NCBI GenBank assembly: GCA_024280885.1 | Contig: JAJRPF010000048.1 | Span: 186,001 to 250,000 of the forward strand | Reading direction: 5' to 3' | Source of the DNA: Planctomycetota bacterium | GTDB taxonomy: Bacteria; Planctomycetota; JAJSAM01; JAJVHW01 | Length of the DNA: 64,000 nt | Shown here: in pieces, positions 18,959 through 27,641 of the stretch | How positions within the stretch are numbered: the first letter of the stretch is position 1 | Layout of the letters: every line of letters begins with the position of its first letter | The notes under the pieces: generated by a model | Databases searched by the model: none | What the model saw: only the letters and a program-made list of their open reading frames with translations | What the model was told of the DNA's origin: nothing | Program-made: the position numbers and the translations under genes

Positions 18959-20731
18959 ATGCACGGAGACATGCCCGTCGAGAGTCTACGCGATTTCCTG
19001 GCACTTCTGAGGGCTCGTGGAGATGTCGTCGAAATCGAGGCCGAGGTGGATCCCAGGCTCGAGATCGCCGAGATCCACCGTCGCGTGATCGCCGCCGGCG
19101 GACCGGCGCTGCTCTTTCGCAATCCGATGGGCGCCGATTTTCCCGTCGTGACCAACCTCTTCGGCACGCTTGAACGCACGCAACTTTCGTTCGGACGTCG
19201 CCCTCGGCAATTCGTGGAACGGCTCGTCGAGGCCTCGCATGCGCTTGTTCCCCCGACCCCGGGCAAGCTCTGGGCGTTCCGTGATCTCGCCCTTGGCGGC
19301 CTTCGCGTCGGCATGAAGTCGGTGGCGTCCGGGCCCGTCTCGGAGGTCGATGAGGCGCCCCGCATGGACCGGTTGCCAGCGCTCACGTCGTGGCATTCTG
19401 ACGGCGGCCCGTTCTTCACGCTGCCGCTCGTCTACACCGAATCGCCCACGTCGGGTAAGGGCAACCTGGGCATGTATCGGATGCAGATCCACTCGCCCAG
19501 CGAGACGGGGATGCACTACCAAATCCACAAAGGGGGCGGATTCCACCTGTCCGAGGCGGAGGCGCGCGGGCAGGACTTGCCGGCGACGGTCTTCGTCGGC
19601 GGGCCTCCCGCACTCATGCTCGCAGCCATCGCCCCGCTGCCCGAGGACGTACCGGAGATGCTCCTCGCGAGCCTGCTGCTCGGAAAACGTCTGCCGCGTG
19701 TCAGCGGGCGTGGGCCGCATCCGATCCCGGCCGAGGCCGAGTTTGCCTTCGTCGGCAGGGTGCTCTCCGGTGAGCGGCGACCCGAGGGGCCCTTCGGTGA
19801 CCACTACGGCTACAACAGCCTCCAGCACGACTACCCCGTGTTCAAGGTCGACAGGGTGCTGCGCCGTCGCGATGCAATTTGGCCGGCGACCGTGGTCGGC
19901 CGTCCGCGCCAGGAGGACTTCTATATCGGGGACTTTCTCCAGGATCTCCTCTCGCCGCTCTTCCCACTCGTCATGCCGAGCGTCAAGCAACTCTGGAGTT
20001 TCGGCGAGACGGGTTTCCACAGCCTCGCTGCGGCCGTCGTCAAGGACCGCTACGCACGCGAGGCTCTCGGTTCGGGGTTCCGCATCCTCGGCGAAGGCCA
20101 ACTCTCGCTGCAGAAGATGGTTTTCCTCACGGATCAGGAGATCGACGTCAGCGACTTCACGCTGCTCCTCGAGACGATGCTGGAGCGCGTCGACTGGCGT
20201 CGTGACCTGATCATCGTGAGTGAGACCTCCCAGGACTCACTCGACTACACCGGGCCGAAGGTGAACCACGGCAGCAAGCTGATGCTCCTCGGCCTCGGCG
20301 AGCCGCGGCGCGCGCTCCCGGAGCACTGGACCGGCGACGGGCTCCCCGATGGAGTCGCTGCGGCACGCGCGTTCTGCCGCGGCTGTCTCGTCGTGCAGGG
20401 GCGGCCCTACGCCGACGAAACCGCCCAGGCGGAGCGGATCGCGCGAGAAGACGCCTTCGCCGCGTGGCCGCTCGTTGTCCTCGTGGACGATCTCGACGAG
20501 GCGACGCGCTCGACACAGCTCTTCCTCTGGACGACATTCACCCGCATGGAGCCAGCGGCCGACGTCCACGGTCGCGAGCAACATGTGGCGCGATTCCACG
20601 TCGGTCTGGAGCCGCCGGTGGTCTTCGACTGTCGGATGAAGCCGTGGTATCCCGAGGTCATGGAGGTGGATGACGCAACGCGCGACCTCGTCGATCGCCG
20701 CTGGGATGAGTACGGGATCAGGCTCCCCTGA
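18959..20731 (+). CDS. UbiD-family prenylated-FMN decarboxylase
   Basis: 590 residues, somewhat longer than typical UbiD (about 490). Recognisable blocks include RARGDVVEIEAEVDP at the start, HSDGGPFFTLPLVYTE, GMHYQIHKGGG, and PEGPFGDHYGYNSLQ near 280, the loop with catalytic Glu in this family. Near the C terminus lie TGPKVNHGSKLMLLGLG and DCRMKPWYPEV. The enzyme uses prenylated FMN and a metal to decarboxylate (or carboxylate) aromatic or unsaturated acids. In this phylum it may serve menaquinone/ubiquinone synthesis or aromatic degradation, and no ubiX flavin prenyltransferase is nearby. ATGs at 18959 and 18971 are both possible starts. It is not in an obvious operon, since the selenoprotein gene downstream has its own ribosome site. 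Confidence 0.9.
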   Translation: MHGDMPVESLRDFLALLRARGDVVEIEAEVDPRLEIAEIHRRVIAAGGPALLFRNPMGADFPVVTNLFGTLERTQLSFGRRPRQFVERLVEASHALVPPTPGKLWAFRDLALGGLRVGMKSVASGPVSEVDEAPRMDRLPALTSWHSDGGPFFTLPLVYTESPTSGKGNLGMYRMQIHSPSETGMHYQIHKGGGFHLSEAEARGQDLPATVFVGGPPALMLAAIAPLPEDVPEMLLASLLLGKRLPRVSGRGPHPIPAEAEFAFVGRVLSGERRPEGPFGDHYGYNSLQHDYPVFKVDRVLRRRDAIWPATVVGRPRQEDFYIGDFLQDLLSPLFPLVMPSVKQLWSFGETGFHSLAAAVVKDRYAREALGSGFRILGEGQLSLQKMVFLTDQEIDVSDFTLLLETMLERVDWRRDLIIVSETSQDSLDYTGPKVNHGSKLMLLGLGEPRRALPEHWTGDGLPDGVAAARAFCRGCLVVQGRPYADETAQAERIAREDAFAAWPLVVLVDDLDEATRSTQLFLWTTFTRMEPAADVHGREQHVARFHVGLEPPVVFDCRMKPWYPEVMEVDDATRDLVDRRWDEYGIRLP

Positions 20732-20820
20732 TGAGATTCCCGTCGCTGCGGCGCGCGCTGCGGCCAGGGAGTGCGTACAGACGCGCCACGATCCGCTATC
20801 GTCCGCGTTCGGAGGAGAAC

Positions 20821-21672
20821 ATGCAGAAGATGACCTCATTCAAGATGACGAGTCTGGCCTCGTTGGCGCTGGTGGCAGCACTCGCGGCGTGTGAAGCCAA
20901 GCCTCAAAAGGCCGGGGGGCCGGATGCCGCCCCACCGGAGCCGGCGGTGGACTCGGAGCCTGCCGCGACGGGAGCCGTCGAGCCTGTGGCGTCCGAGAGC
21001 GCGACATCGACCGCGAGTCCCACCGACAACGCTGGCACGACCAAATCTGGCACGACCAAGGCTGGGGCGAAGCCGACCGGTGGGCCTGCGGGAGAGGTCC
21101 CCGCAGGATCGCGCAAGCCTACGAAGATCATGCGGCTCGAGAAGGCGCCTCAGAAGCCGGACGACGTGGCCGCGCCAGACACCGCAGGCACAGAGACGGC
21201 GGCCGAGGAGCCGACTGCCGACGCCCCGACGGCGGAGCCCGCGAAGAGCGGTCGCCCGGACGCGATCTCCGAGGCCGACTGGGACGAGCACTGGAGCCGG
21301 TATTGGAAGAATATCGACTTCGTATTCGGCTCGAAGGCGGGTCTCGCGGCTGCGGCGAAGAGCGGCAAGCCGATGATGATCTTCTACACCGCGACGTGGT
21401 GAGGCTACTGCAAGCAGATGGCCCGTGAGGCCCTCGCAGACGAAGCGGTCGTTGCCAAGATCAAGGCTGATTTCATTCCCGTACTCGTGGACTTCGACCG
21501 CGAAAAGAAGTGGGCGGGTGCGCGCGGCGTGACCAACCTGCCGGTGATCCACTGGACGGACTCGGCGGGCGAGACAATGGCGATGACCGAGGACGTGAAG
21601 CCCGTCGCCACGGTGCTCGAGGACATGCAGACCGCGCTCGAACTGATCGCCGAGTTCAGCGAAGAAGAGTAG
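20821..21672 (+). CDS. Probable selenocysteine-containing thioredoxin-like lipoprotein (UGA at 21400-21402 read as Sec)
   Basis: 283 residues if the in-frame TGA at 21400 is decoded as selenocysteine (residue 194). The ATG at 20821 follows GGAGGAGAAC. A lipoprotein signal ends in LAAC (Cys24); residues 25-150 are an Ala/Pro/Thr/Glu linker. The rest is a thioredoxin-like domain: AKSGKPMMIFYTATW, then TGA, then GYCKQMAREAL, a typical W-C-x-x-C site with UGA exactly where the first Cys belongs. After it come VDFDREKKWAG, NLPVIHW (the cis-Pro loop) and the final helices, all in the same frame with no other stop until 21672. A hairpin fitting bacterial SECIS rules follows the UGA. Without recoding the protein would lose its whole active site, so a pseudogene is the main alternative. 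Likely an envelope disulfide or peroxide reductase. Confidence 0.85.
21408..21439 (+). promoter_or_regulatory. Candidate bacterial SECIS element
   Basis: Downstream of the UGA, GGCC (21420-21423) pairs with GGCC (21429-21432) around the five-base loop CGUGA, and CUGC (21408-21411) can pair with GCAG (21436-21439). The apical loop begins 21 nt after UGA and has G in its second position, within the usual bacterial SECIS limits (roughly 16-37 nt, G in the first two loop bases). Confidence 0.6.
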
Positions 21673-21691
21673 CGCGCTGCTGAACTTAGAG

Positions 21692-21721
21692 GCCGTCGTT
21701 GTGGTTTGCCACTGCGACGGC
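21692..21721 (+). terminator. Hairpin after the selenoprotein gene
   Basis: GCCGTCGTTGTGG (21692-21704) pairs with CCACTGCGACGGC (21709-21721) with one mismatch and one G-U pair around TTTG, 20 bp past the stop. No strong T-tract follows. Confidence 0.5.
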
Positions 21722-21805
21722 TTCGTCGATTCAAGGAGCGCGCCGGAGCGCGCGTCCACGGAGAGCATTCACGGGGCGCGCATTGGTGCAAGGCGGAGGT
21801 GAGAG

Positions 21806-22417
21806 ATGGCTGAAGGTTCAGGTTGGAGTGCCGGGAAGATCGTCCTGGCGGTTGTGGTGGGTGGCGGCGTGTTGACGGGGATCTGCTGCACGGCGGGCTA
21901 CTTCGCCAACAAGGACGAGATCCACGAAGCCATGAAACTGGCCGGCGAGGGCATCGCGTTCAGTCAACAGTTCGTCGCTGGCGTGCAGAGCTTTGAAGCC
22001 GGATTCGTCGAGCAGTTCGGAGACGACTCGACGTGGCGCCTTGATTCGGCCGGCAACGACGAGCCCGTGCTTGCGATCGGTCTGGCTGGCGGCATCGCCG
22101 ACGCCGACGTCGAAGCGCTGCAGGACGCCGCCTGGACGCTCTGGGTCGCGAGCTTTCCCGACGCAGCGCTGCCTCTGGTCAGCGTCGGCATCGGCACGGC
22201 CGGAGAGCGCGACATGGACTCCGGAGAGAATCACCAAGGCAAGGTGCACGACTGGCGCGAGACGTCGGTGGATGTCGCCACGCTGATCGAACGCACGGGA
22301 CTCGAGGCTCCTGCCCCAGCGCCGCTCCTCGAGCATGTCGAGGAGATCAAGCAGCGCGAGCGCGACGAGGGCGGGGGCGTGAGCATCGAGGTGAAGGTCA
22401 ACGAGAGCGACGACTGA
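21806..22417 (+). CDS. Hypothetical protein with one N-terminal membrane helix
   Basis: 203 residues. The start ATG has GGAGGTGAGAG just upstream. Residues 10-32 are a hydrophobic helix with small residues (VVVGGGVLTGICC), so the protein is either anchored or secreted. The remainder, about 35-170, reads like a compact alpha/beta domain (STWRLDSAGNDEPVLAIGLA ... WTLWVASFPDAALPLVSVG), followed by an acidic charged tail. No family is recognised. It is located between the hairpin after the selenoprotein gene and its own terminator at 22459, so it is probably a single-gene transcript. Confidence 0.75.
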   Translation: MAEGSGWSAGKIVLAVVVGGGVLTGICCTAGYFANKDEIHEAMKLAGEGIAFSQQFVAGVQSFEAGFVEQFGDDSTWRLDSAGNDEPVLAIGLAGGIADADVEALQDAAWTLWVASFPDAALPLVSVGIGTAGERDMDSGENHQGKVHDWRETSVDVATLIERTGLEAPAPAPLLEHVEEIKQRERDEGGGVSIEVKVNESDD

Positions 22418-22458
22418 CGTCTTCGACCTGCACGTCATCAAGTGGCCCGGAATCAAGC

Positions 22459-22489
22459 GAGCGTCCGCCGGTATCGGCGGGCGCTCTTT
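22459..22489 (+). terminator. Intrinsic terminator
   Basis: GAGCGTCCGCCG pairs with CGGCGGGCGCTC (one mismatch, loop GTAT) and is followed by TTT, 42 bp after the stop of the upstream gene. It could also serve the convergent gene ending at 22541. Confidence 0.7.
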
Positions 22490-22531
22490 GATCGTGAGAC
22501 GGCGATCGTGAGACGGCGATCGTGAGGCGGC
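22490..22531. repeat. Three tandem 14-bp repeats
   Basis: GATCGTGAGACGGC occurs twice and GATCGTGAGGCGGC once, head to tail, between two convergent genes. Probably replication slippage; no function is implied. Confidence 0.9.
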
Positions 22532-22540
22532 TGCTGTCGA

Positions 22541-23890
22541 TCAGCGCGAGAAGCGGTTGAGCAACTCGCGGATCGTGTCGCGCACGTCGCCATCGGACTC
22601 ACGTGCGTCGTCACCGTCACGCTCATCATCGTCATCGTCCGCATGCTCATCGTCCGCGTCATGCGACTCGTCGTGGTCGTACCGGAAATCGCCGCGTGGG
22701 TGGTCCTCGTCGTGCTCGCGATCGTCCCCGACCGGGCAGTCCCACTCGAAGTCGGGCAGGGTGATCTTTGCGAAGTTCCCGACGTCGGTCAGCGTGCCGT
22801 CGGCGTCCGCGATGCGCAGGACCAGATCCGACTCCTCCGTCTCCGGCAGCGGGAACGGCAGCATCTCGAATGGCATCCGCGTGAAGAGGTCCTTGAAGTC
22901 AAAGTCGAAGTCCTCACCGAACTCGAAATCGAGGTCGTCGCCGAAATCGAAGTCGAAATCGAACCCGGACCGATGCTCGCCAGCTTTCGCGTTGTCATCG
23001 TTCCCGTTGCCGCGATTGGCCGGGCTCGTCCCGCGGAAGAGGTCACCGAAGTTGGGCAGTTCATCCCGCATAGGCATGTCGCCGAACATCGGCAGATCGC
23101 CGAGCGACGGCATCTCGAACTCGAGCGCCTCGACCGTTGGCAGTGTGCCGGAGACGAGGACGTTGCCATCGCCGTCCAGGACCTCGAAATCGCGACCGCC
23201 GAGTTCCGTGACGGTCTCGACGTCGAGGGGCAGCTCATCGCCGGAGTACGTGCTCGCCGAGAACTCGAAGCTGAATTCGGGCCGCGCGTCGTCCGTCGCG
23301 GCCGGAAGCACCGAAACGTGGAACGACTCGAAGTCGCCGCCTGGGAACGAGACAAGATTGGCGAGGGCCGTGATGCCGTCTGTGCCCGCATAGCTCTCGA
23401 AGCCGAAAGCCGGTGCGCTTTCACCGATCGCGCCGTCGACGTTCTCGAAGACCTCGCCAGCGAGAAGCGCCAGGTCGCTGTCTTCGGCGAAGATCTCGAT
23501 GCCGTCGGGGAGCTCCCACTTGAGCTTCCCCGCATCCACCTTGCGGCGGATCTTCAGCTTGGCTTTGCCGCGACGATTCGTCCGGACGCGACCGAGGACC
23601 TCGTCCGTCTTTGCGTCGCGCACCTCGTACCACGTGCGTGGGTCCAACTGCCGGAGCTTCAGGACGCCGGTGCTACCCGTACGGTTGGAGCGGACGCGCA
23701 GGACGCCGGTCGCGTCGGCGTCGGAGCCCGTCGCCGGCCGCAGCAGCTCGATGTTGCGCGCACTGTTGCGGTTCTTGTTCTTTCCGCGGTTCCTGGCCTT
23801 CGCTGCGTAGGCGGTGCCGACGGAGGCGAGGACCAGGCCAGCCGTGAGGGCGGCTGCTGTGGAGAGGCGGAGCGTGGAGATCTTCTTCAT
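22541..23890 (-). CDS. Secreted acidic hypothetical protein with DFDFDF tracts
   Basis: 449 residues from the ATG at 23890. The N terminus has a clear signal peptide (KK... hydrophobic ... AYA). A basic segment (about 30-45) and a beta-rich domain follow (VLRVRSNRTGSTGVLKL, then repeated GRVRTNRRGKAKLKI-type strands, about 60-130). The second half alternates Asp/Glu with Phe (FDFDFDFG, DDLDFEFG, DFDFDFKDLF). The last 60 residues are Asp/His-rich (DDDDDERDGDD), as in metal- or calcium-binding tails. No family is recognised. It looks like an exported, strongly acidic surface or matrix protein that may bind divalent cations. Confidence 0.75.
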   Translation of the reverse strand: MKKISTLRLSTAAALTAGLVLASVGTAYAAKARNRGKNKNRNSARNIELLRPATGSDADATGVLRVRSNRTGSTGVLKLRQLDPRTWYEVRDAKTDEVLGRVRTNRRGKAKLKIRRKVDAGKLKWELPDGIEIFAEDSDLALLAGEVFENVDGAIGESAPAFGFESYAGTDGITALANLVSFPGGDFESFHVSVLPAATDDARPEFSFEFSASTYSGDELPLDVETVTELGGRDFEVLDGDGNVLVSGTLPTVEALEFEMPSLGDLPMFGDMPMRDELPNFGDLFRGTSPANRGNGNDDNAKAGEHRSGFDFDFDFGDDLDFEFGEDFDFDFKDLFTRMPFEMLPFPLPETEESDLVLRIADADGTLTDVGNFAKITLPDFEWDCPVGDDREHDEDHPRGDFRYDHDESHDADDEHADDDDDERDGDDARESDGDVRDTIRELLNRFSR

Positions 23891-24055
23891 GGACGTGCAT
23901 TCCTGCCGTGGAGGCGCCGTGCGTTTCGCCGCGTTGGAAGGGGATGATACCCGCCGATTGCGCCTTGTGGGGCTCGCATGTGGAATCGCGCGCCACCGGG
24001 CGTCGCGGGGATCGGATGTTGCGATGGCGCCTCCCGAGCGTTCTCCTGCCTCATC

Positions 24056-26473
24056 GTGCGTGACATCTACCTCCGAATCGTCCTGGGACGTCCGTGGCTG
24101 ATCGTGATCCCGGTGCTTCTGATCGCGGCGTATCTCGCCGCGTTCCAGTTGCCTCAGTTCCGTCTCGAAGCGGGCTCCTCGACGATGGTGCTCGAGGGCG
24201 ACGACAGCAACGTTGTGTACGAGGAGACGCGCTCGTACTTCACCGATGACGACTACATCCTCGTCGCGATCCAGCCACCCGACGTCTGGACGCCAGCGGG
24301 CGTGGCGATGGTCGGCGAGCTGACGAAGGACCTCGAGCAGGTCGACGGCATCGAGCGCGTGCTCTCGCCCGCGAACGTGCCGCTCTTCTTGTCGCGCGCG
24401 GATGGGCGTGTGGACATCGCTGCGCTGACCGATCCTGACGTGGACCTCGCAAAGGCGCGGGCGGAGCTCACGACATCCGAGGTCTACGTCCGCAACGTGA
24501 TCTCCGACGACGGCACGAAGTTCAACCTGCTCGCGTACCTCGACGAGCCCGCGTTGATCGGTGAGGACCGCAAGGCGCCGGAGAATGTCGACGCCGGGCG
24601 CGCGTTCCAGAGGCGGGTAGTCGGCGACGTGCGCGACGTGCTCGCGAAGTACAGGGATCGAGGAGCGATCGTCCATGCGTCGGGCCTGCCGACGATCTCC
24701 GTGGACATGGTCAACTACATCGAGCACGACATCGCGTGGTTCGGGTGGGCGGTCGGTGTGTTCCTGCTAGTCGCGCTCTTCGCGTTCTTCCGGAAGCCGC
24801 GCTTCGTGCTGTTGCCGCTCTTGACGTGCGTCATCACCGTTGTTTCCGTGATGGGCCTGATGGTCGTCTTCGACGTCGAGACGACGGTCGTCACATCCAA
24901 TATCTCCTCGTTGCTCTTCATCGTGGGGATGGCCCACTCGATCCACATCGTGGTCGCATACCGCGAGGAGCGCGGTGCCCATCCGGAGCGTCCGTATCGC
25001 GACACGCTGATGGCCGCGGTTGACAACGTCTGGCAGCCCTGCCTCTTCACGGCCCTGACGACGTGCGTCGGTTTCGCGTCACTGCTCGTCACCGACGTCG
25101 GCCCGGTGAAGCAATTCGGCGTGACGATGGCGTGCGGGACGCTGCTCGCGTTCGCGGTTTCGCTGGTCTTCCTGCCCGCCGCGCTTGCGTGTCTCCCGCC
25201 GACCGAAGAACAGCCTGCCGAGGAGGGCACGCGCGCGCGCCTGCTCGCCGGGCTCGCGGCGGCCGCGATGCGCGCTCGTCCGGCCGTCTACGCGGTCGCG
25301 TTCGCTGCCCTCGCCGCGGCGGGCTGGGGCATGACGAAGCTGCGTGTCGATACCAGCTTCATCGACTACTTCGTCCCGTCCACCGAGGTGCACCAGGGCA
25401 TCAAGTGGGTGGATCAGGTCGGCGGCACGATGACGCTTGAGGTCATCCTGCCCGGCGGCGAGAAGGACTACTGGCTCGAGCCGGATAACTACGCGCCGCT
25501 GGTCGCGCTCCACGATTGGTTCGACGCGCAGCCCGAGGTCGGCAAGACGATGTCGTTGGTCAGTGTCGAGCGCTACGGACGCCAGATCGTGACCGTCATG
25601 ATGCCGGCCATGGCGAAGATGCAGACGAAGGCGCTCTTCAGGCTCTTCGAGATGCAGGCGAAGATGCGCGGACGCCCGGAGGCCGTCGCGCAGGCCACGT
25701 CGATGGTGCTCTCGGCGGAGTCCGGCCCAGCTCTCGTGGGGGGCGACGGCGCAGAGACGGTCCTGCTGCCGCGCTACACGCGCGTCCAGGTGCGCATCAA
25801 GGAGACGACGGTCGATCTGCGCCGCCAGGAGTTCCTGGACCGCCTCGACGCGTTCATGGCGACCGAGCCGACGCTTCAGGGCCGCGAGCCCGTCGTGACC
25901 GGCATGTTCCAACTCTTTACTCGCATGCTCGACACCGTCGTCGGGAGTCAGGTGCGCAGCTTCGGCCTCGTGTTCGGCGCGTGCGCGTTCATGCTCATCG
26001 TACTCATGCGCCATCTCGGCGCCGGTGCACTGATGATGATCCCCAACCTGCTGCCGATCGCGCTCGTGCTCGGGACGATGGGCGCCACAGGCATCACGTT
26101 GGACATCATGACGATCACGATCGCGAGCGTGTCGCTCGGCATCGCCGTTGACTCCGCGATCCACTACGTGACACGCTTCCGGCGCGAGGTTCGGCGCAGC
26201 GGCGACTTCGAGCAGGCCGTCACCGCCGCGCACCAGTCCATCGGCCGCGCTGTCCTCTACACAGCGCTCACGGTGATCGCCGGCTTCCTCGTCCTCACGA
26301 TGTCGCGCTTCACGCCGACGATCTACTTCGGCACGCTCGTCGGCGTCGCGATGGTCACCGGCCTCGTCTCCAATCTCGTCCTGCTCCCCGCGCTCCTCCT
26401 CACGTTCCGCCCGTTCCGCAAGGAGGCGGGCATGGACGCAGCACGCGGAAAGTCCGCGCCGTCCGACGGCTGA
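24056..26473 (+). CDS. MMPL/RND-superfamily exporter
   Basis: 805 residues from the GTG at 24056; the open frame begins at 23978, but its first 26 residues look non-coding. One helix near the N terminus (WLIVIPVLLIAAYLAAF) is followed by a periplasmic domain. A helix cluster (about 220-390) follows, then a second single helix (about 415-435), a second periplasmic domain and a final helix cluster (about 640-790). Between these is the repeated sterol-sensing-type order of six helices. The last block contains SVSLGIAVDSAIHYVTRF, the hallmark of this family, with an Asp in the membrane for proton coupling. It probably exports lipids or hydrophobic compounds across the inner membrane. No membrane-fusion partner is adjacent, which favours the MMPL/hopanoid-transporter side. 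Confidence 0.87.
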   Translation: MRDIYLRIVLGRPWLIVIPVLLIAAYLAAFQLPQFRLEAGSSTMVLEGDDSNVVYEETRSYFTDDDYILVAIQPPDVWTPAGVAMVGELTKDLEQVDGIERVLSPANVPLFLSRADGRVDIAALTDPDVDLAKARAELTTSEVYVRNVISDDGTKFNLLAYLDEPALIGEDRKAPENVDAGRAFQRRVVGDVRDVLAKYRDRGAIVHASGLPTISVDMVNYIEHDIAWFGWAVGVFLLVALFAFFRKPRFVLLPLLTCVITVVSVMGLMVVFDVETTVVTSNISSLLFIVGMAHSIHIVVAYREERGAHPERPYRDTLMAAVDNVWQPCLFTALTTCVGFASLLVTDVGPVKQFGVTMACGTLLAFAVSLVFLPAALACLPPTEEQPAEEGTRARLLAGLAAAAMRARPAVYAVAFAALAAAGWGMTKLRVDTSFIDYFVPSTEVHQGIKWVDQVGGTMTLEVILPGGEKDYWLEPDNYAPLVALHDWFDAQPEVGKTMSLVSVERYGRQIVTVMMPAMAKMQTKALFRLFEMQAKMRGRPEAVAQATSMVLSAESGPALVGGDGAETVLLPRYTRVQVRIKETTVDLRRQEFLDRLDAFMATEPTLQGREPVVTGMFQLFTRMLDTVVGSQVRSFGLVFGACAFMLIVLMRHLGAGALMMIPNLLPIALVLGTMGATGITLDIMTITIASVSLGIAVDSAIHYVTRFRREVRRSGDFEQAVTAAHQSIGRAVLYTALTVIAGFLVLTMSRFTPTIYFGTLVGVAMVTGLVSNLVLLPALLLTFRPFRKEAGMDAARGKSAPSDG

Positions 26474-26501
26474 CAGGGTCCCATCTCAGGCTCGTACCAT
26501 T

Positions 26502-26552
26502 CAAAACAACGTGTTGTTTTGCTGCTTTGCTTGACAAAACAACGCGTTGTTT
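26502..26552 (+). promoter_or_regulatory. Two operator-like palindromes
   Basis: AAACAACGTGTTGTTT (within 26502-26521) and the perfect 16-bp palindrome AAACAACGCGTTGTTT (26537-26552) lie on the same face of the helix, centres 33 bp apart. A TTGACA (26531-26536) sits between them. They precede the gene starting at 26667 and are far more A/T-rich than the surroundings. The binding regulator is not identifiable. Confidence 0.6.
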
Positions 26553-26666
26553 CCATCTCCTGAATTCAGCATCCGATCACGACTGGCGCATGTGGCCGCA
26601 ACCGGGGACCATACTCTCCGTGCCAAGAGGCAGTGCGTGGAGACGTGTGCGAGGCGGGAGGTCGTG

Positions 26667-27341
26667 ATGCGCAACTGGTTGGTCTCGCTTCCCATCATTA
26701 TTGCCGTGTGTGGGGTGCTGGGATTCGCGTTGACCACGCGTCTCTACTGGGGGTACTGGCTCGTGCCGCCGCGTTGCGAACTGACCGCGGCCAGCATCGC
26801 GTCGGTGGAGCGCTACTCGAGTTTCTCCTGGGACGCGACCTCGAAAGATGGACGCGCGGCCCTGATCGAGGACGCGGGATGGGCGAGAGGCGGCATCGGC
26901 GAGAGCCCCATGGGGCGACTCTCCGAGGTACTCCTCGATCGCGGCCTGACTCCGACGACGGATGAGGCGGTCCCGCCGGAGCAACTCGCCGAGATCCTCG
27001 CGCTGATCGGCGTGCGTGGCAGTCCCTCGCAACCCGTGATGGCGCACGTGGCGCGCGGGGTCTCTGAGTCCGGCAATCCCGTCGTCGTCGCGGCCATTCG
27101 CGGCATTCAGGTTTCGAGCGACCACTGCCCTTATTGGGAGGTCGTTGCCGCGGGCCCTTCCCCGATGCGTCTCGACCGCCTCGTCTACTACGAGTGCGAC
27201 ATCGCGGGACTGGAGGGCATCGCACCGTTCATGGGAGCCGCACTTGCGGCGCTCGCGAGTTTCCTCGCATGGTGCGTCGTGGGCGCGGCTCAGGCGATAC
27301 GCGGAAAGTCATACCGCGCCAGGCTCAATTCTTCGACTTGA
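26667..27341 (+). CDS. Hypothetical membrane protein
   Basis: 224 residues from the ATG at 26667, preceded by GGGAGGTCGTG; an in-frame start at 26547 lies inside the upstream regulatory region and is less likely. There is a hydrophobic helix at 4-24 and another near the C terminus (about 185-210), with a soluble extracytoplasmic-type domain between (VERYSSFSWDATSKDG ... VYYECDIAGLEG). No family is recognised. Two operator-like palindromes upstream suggest it is repressed or induced by a specific regulator. It ends about 300 bp from the convergent gene. Confidence 0.7.
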   Translation: MRNWLVSLPIIIAVCGVLGFALTTRLYWGYWLVPPRCELTAASIASVERYSSFSWDATSKDGRAALIEDAGWARGGIGESPMGRLSEVLLDRGLTPTTDEAVPPEQLAEILALIGVRGSPSQPVMAHVARGVSESGNPVVVAAIRGIQVSSDHCPYWEVVAAGPSPMRLDRLVYYECDIAGLEGIAPFMGAALAALASFLAWCVVGAAQAIRGKSYRARLNSST

Positions 27342-27641
27342 ACACTCCAGTTCTTGCCCAACTCGTCAACCCTCTCCGAGACGCGGCTCGACGTCGAGTG
27401 CTCCGCGACGCAGGAATGACGCCCGCCCCGCGTCATGCCACGCCAGTTCCACGCACTCGCGACCGGTGTGCGACGCGCGTCGCACCGGCGGACGGCATGT
27501 TGACGCTTCGTGCCCCTACGGGATATTGAGCGACCTTGCGGTGCGCCGCATTGTCTGCGCTGCACGCAATTTCATCGGTCCCGAGCTTGCAGACACCGCG
27601 TGGGGCATCGGCGCCGGTTCGACCCGCGCTGCGGGCCTTCC
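27342..27641. other. Intergenic, no gene seen
   Basis: The only structure seen is an imperfect hairpin at 27463-27488 (CCGGTGTGCGACG with CGTCGCACCGG), about 120 bp after the upstream stop. It could be a terminator for either convergent gene. Confidence 0.4.
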
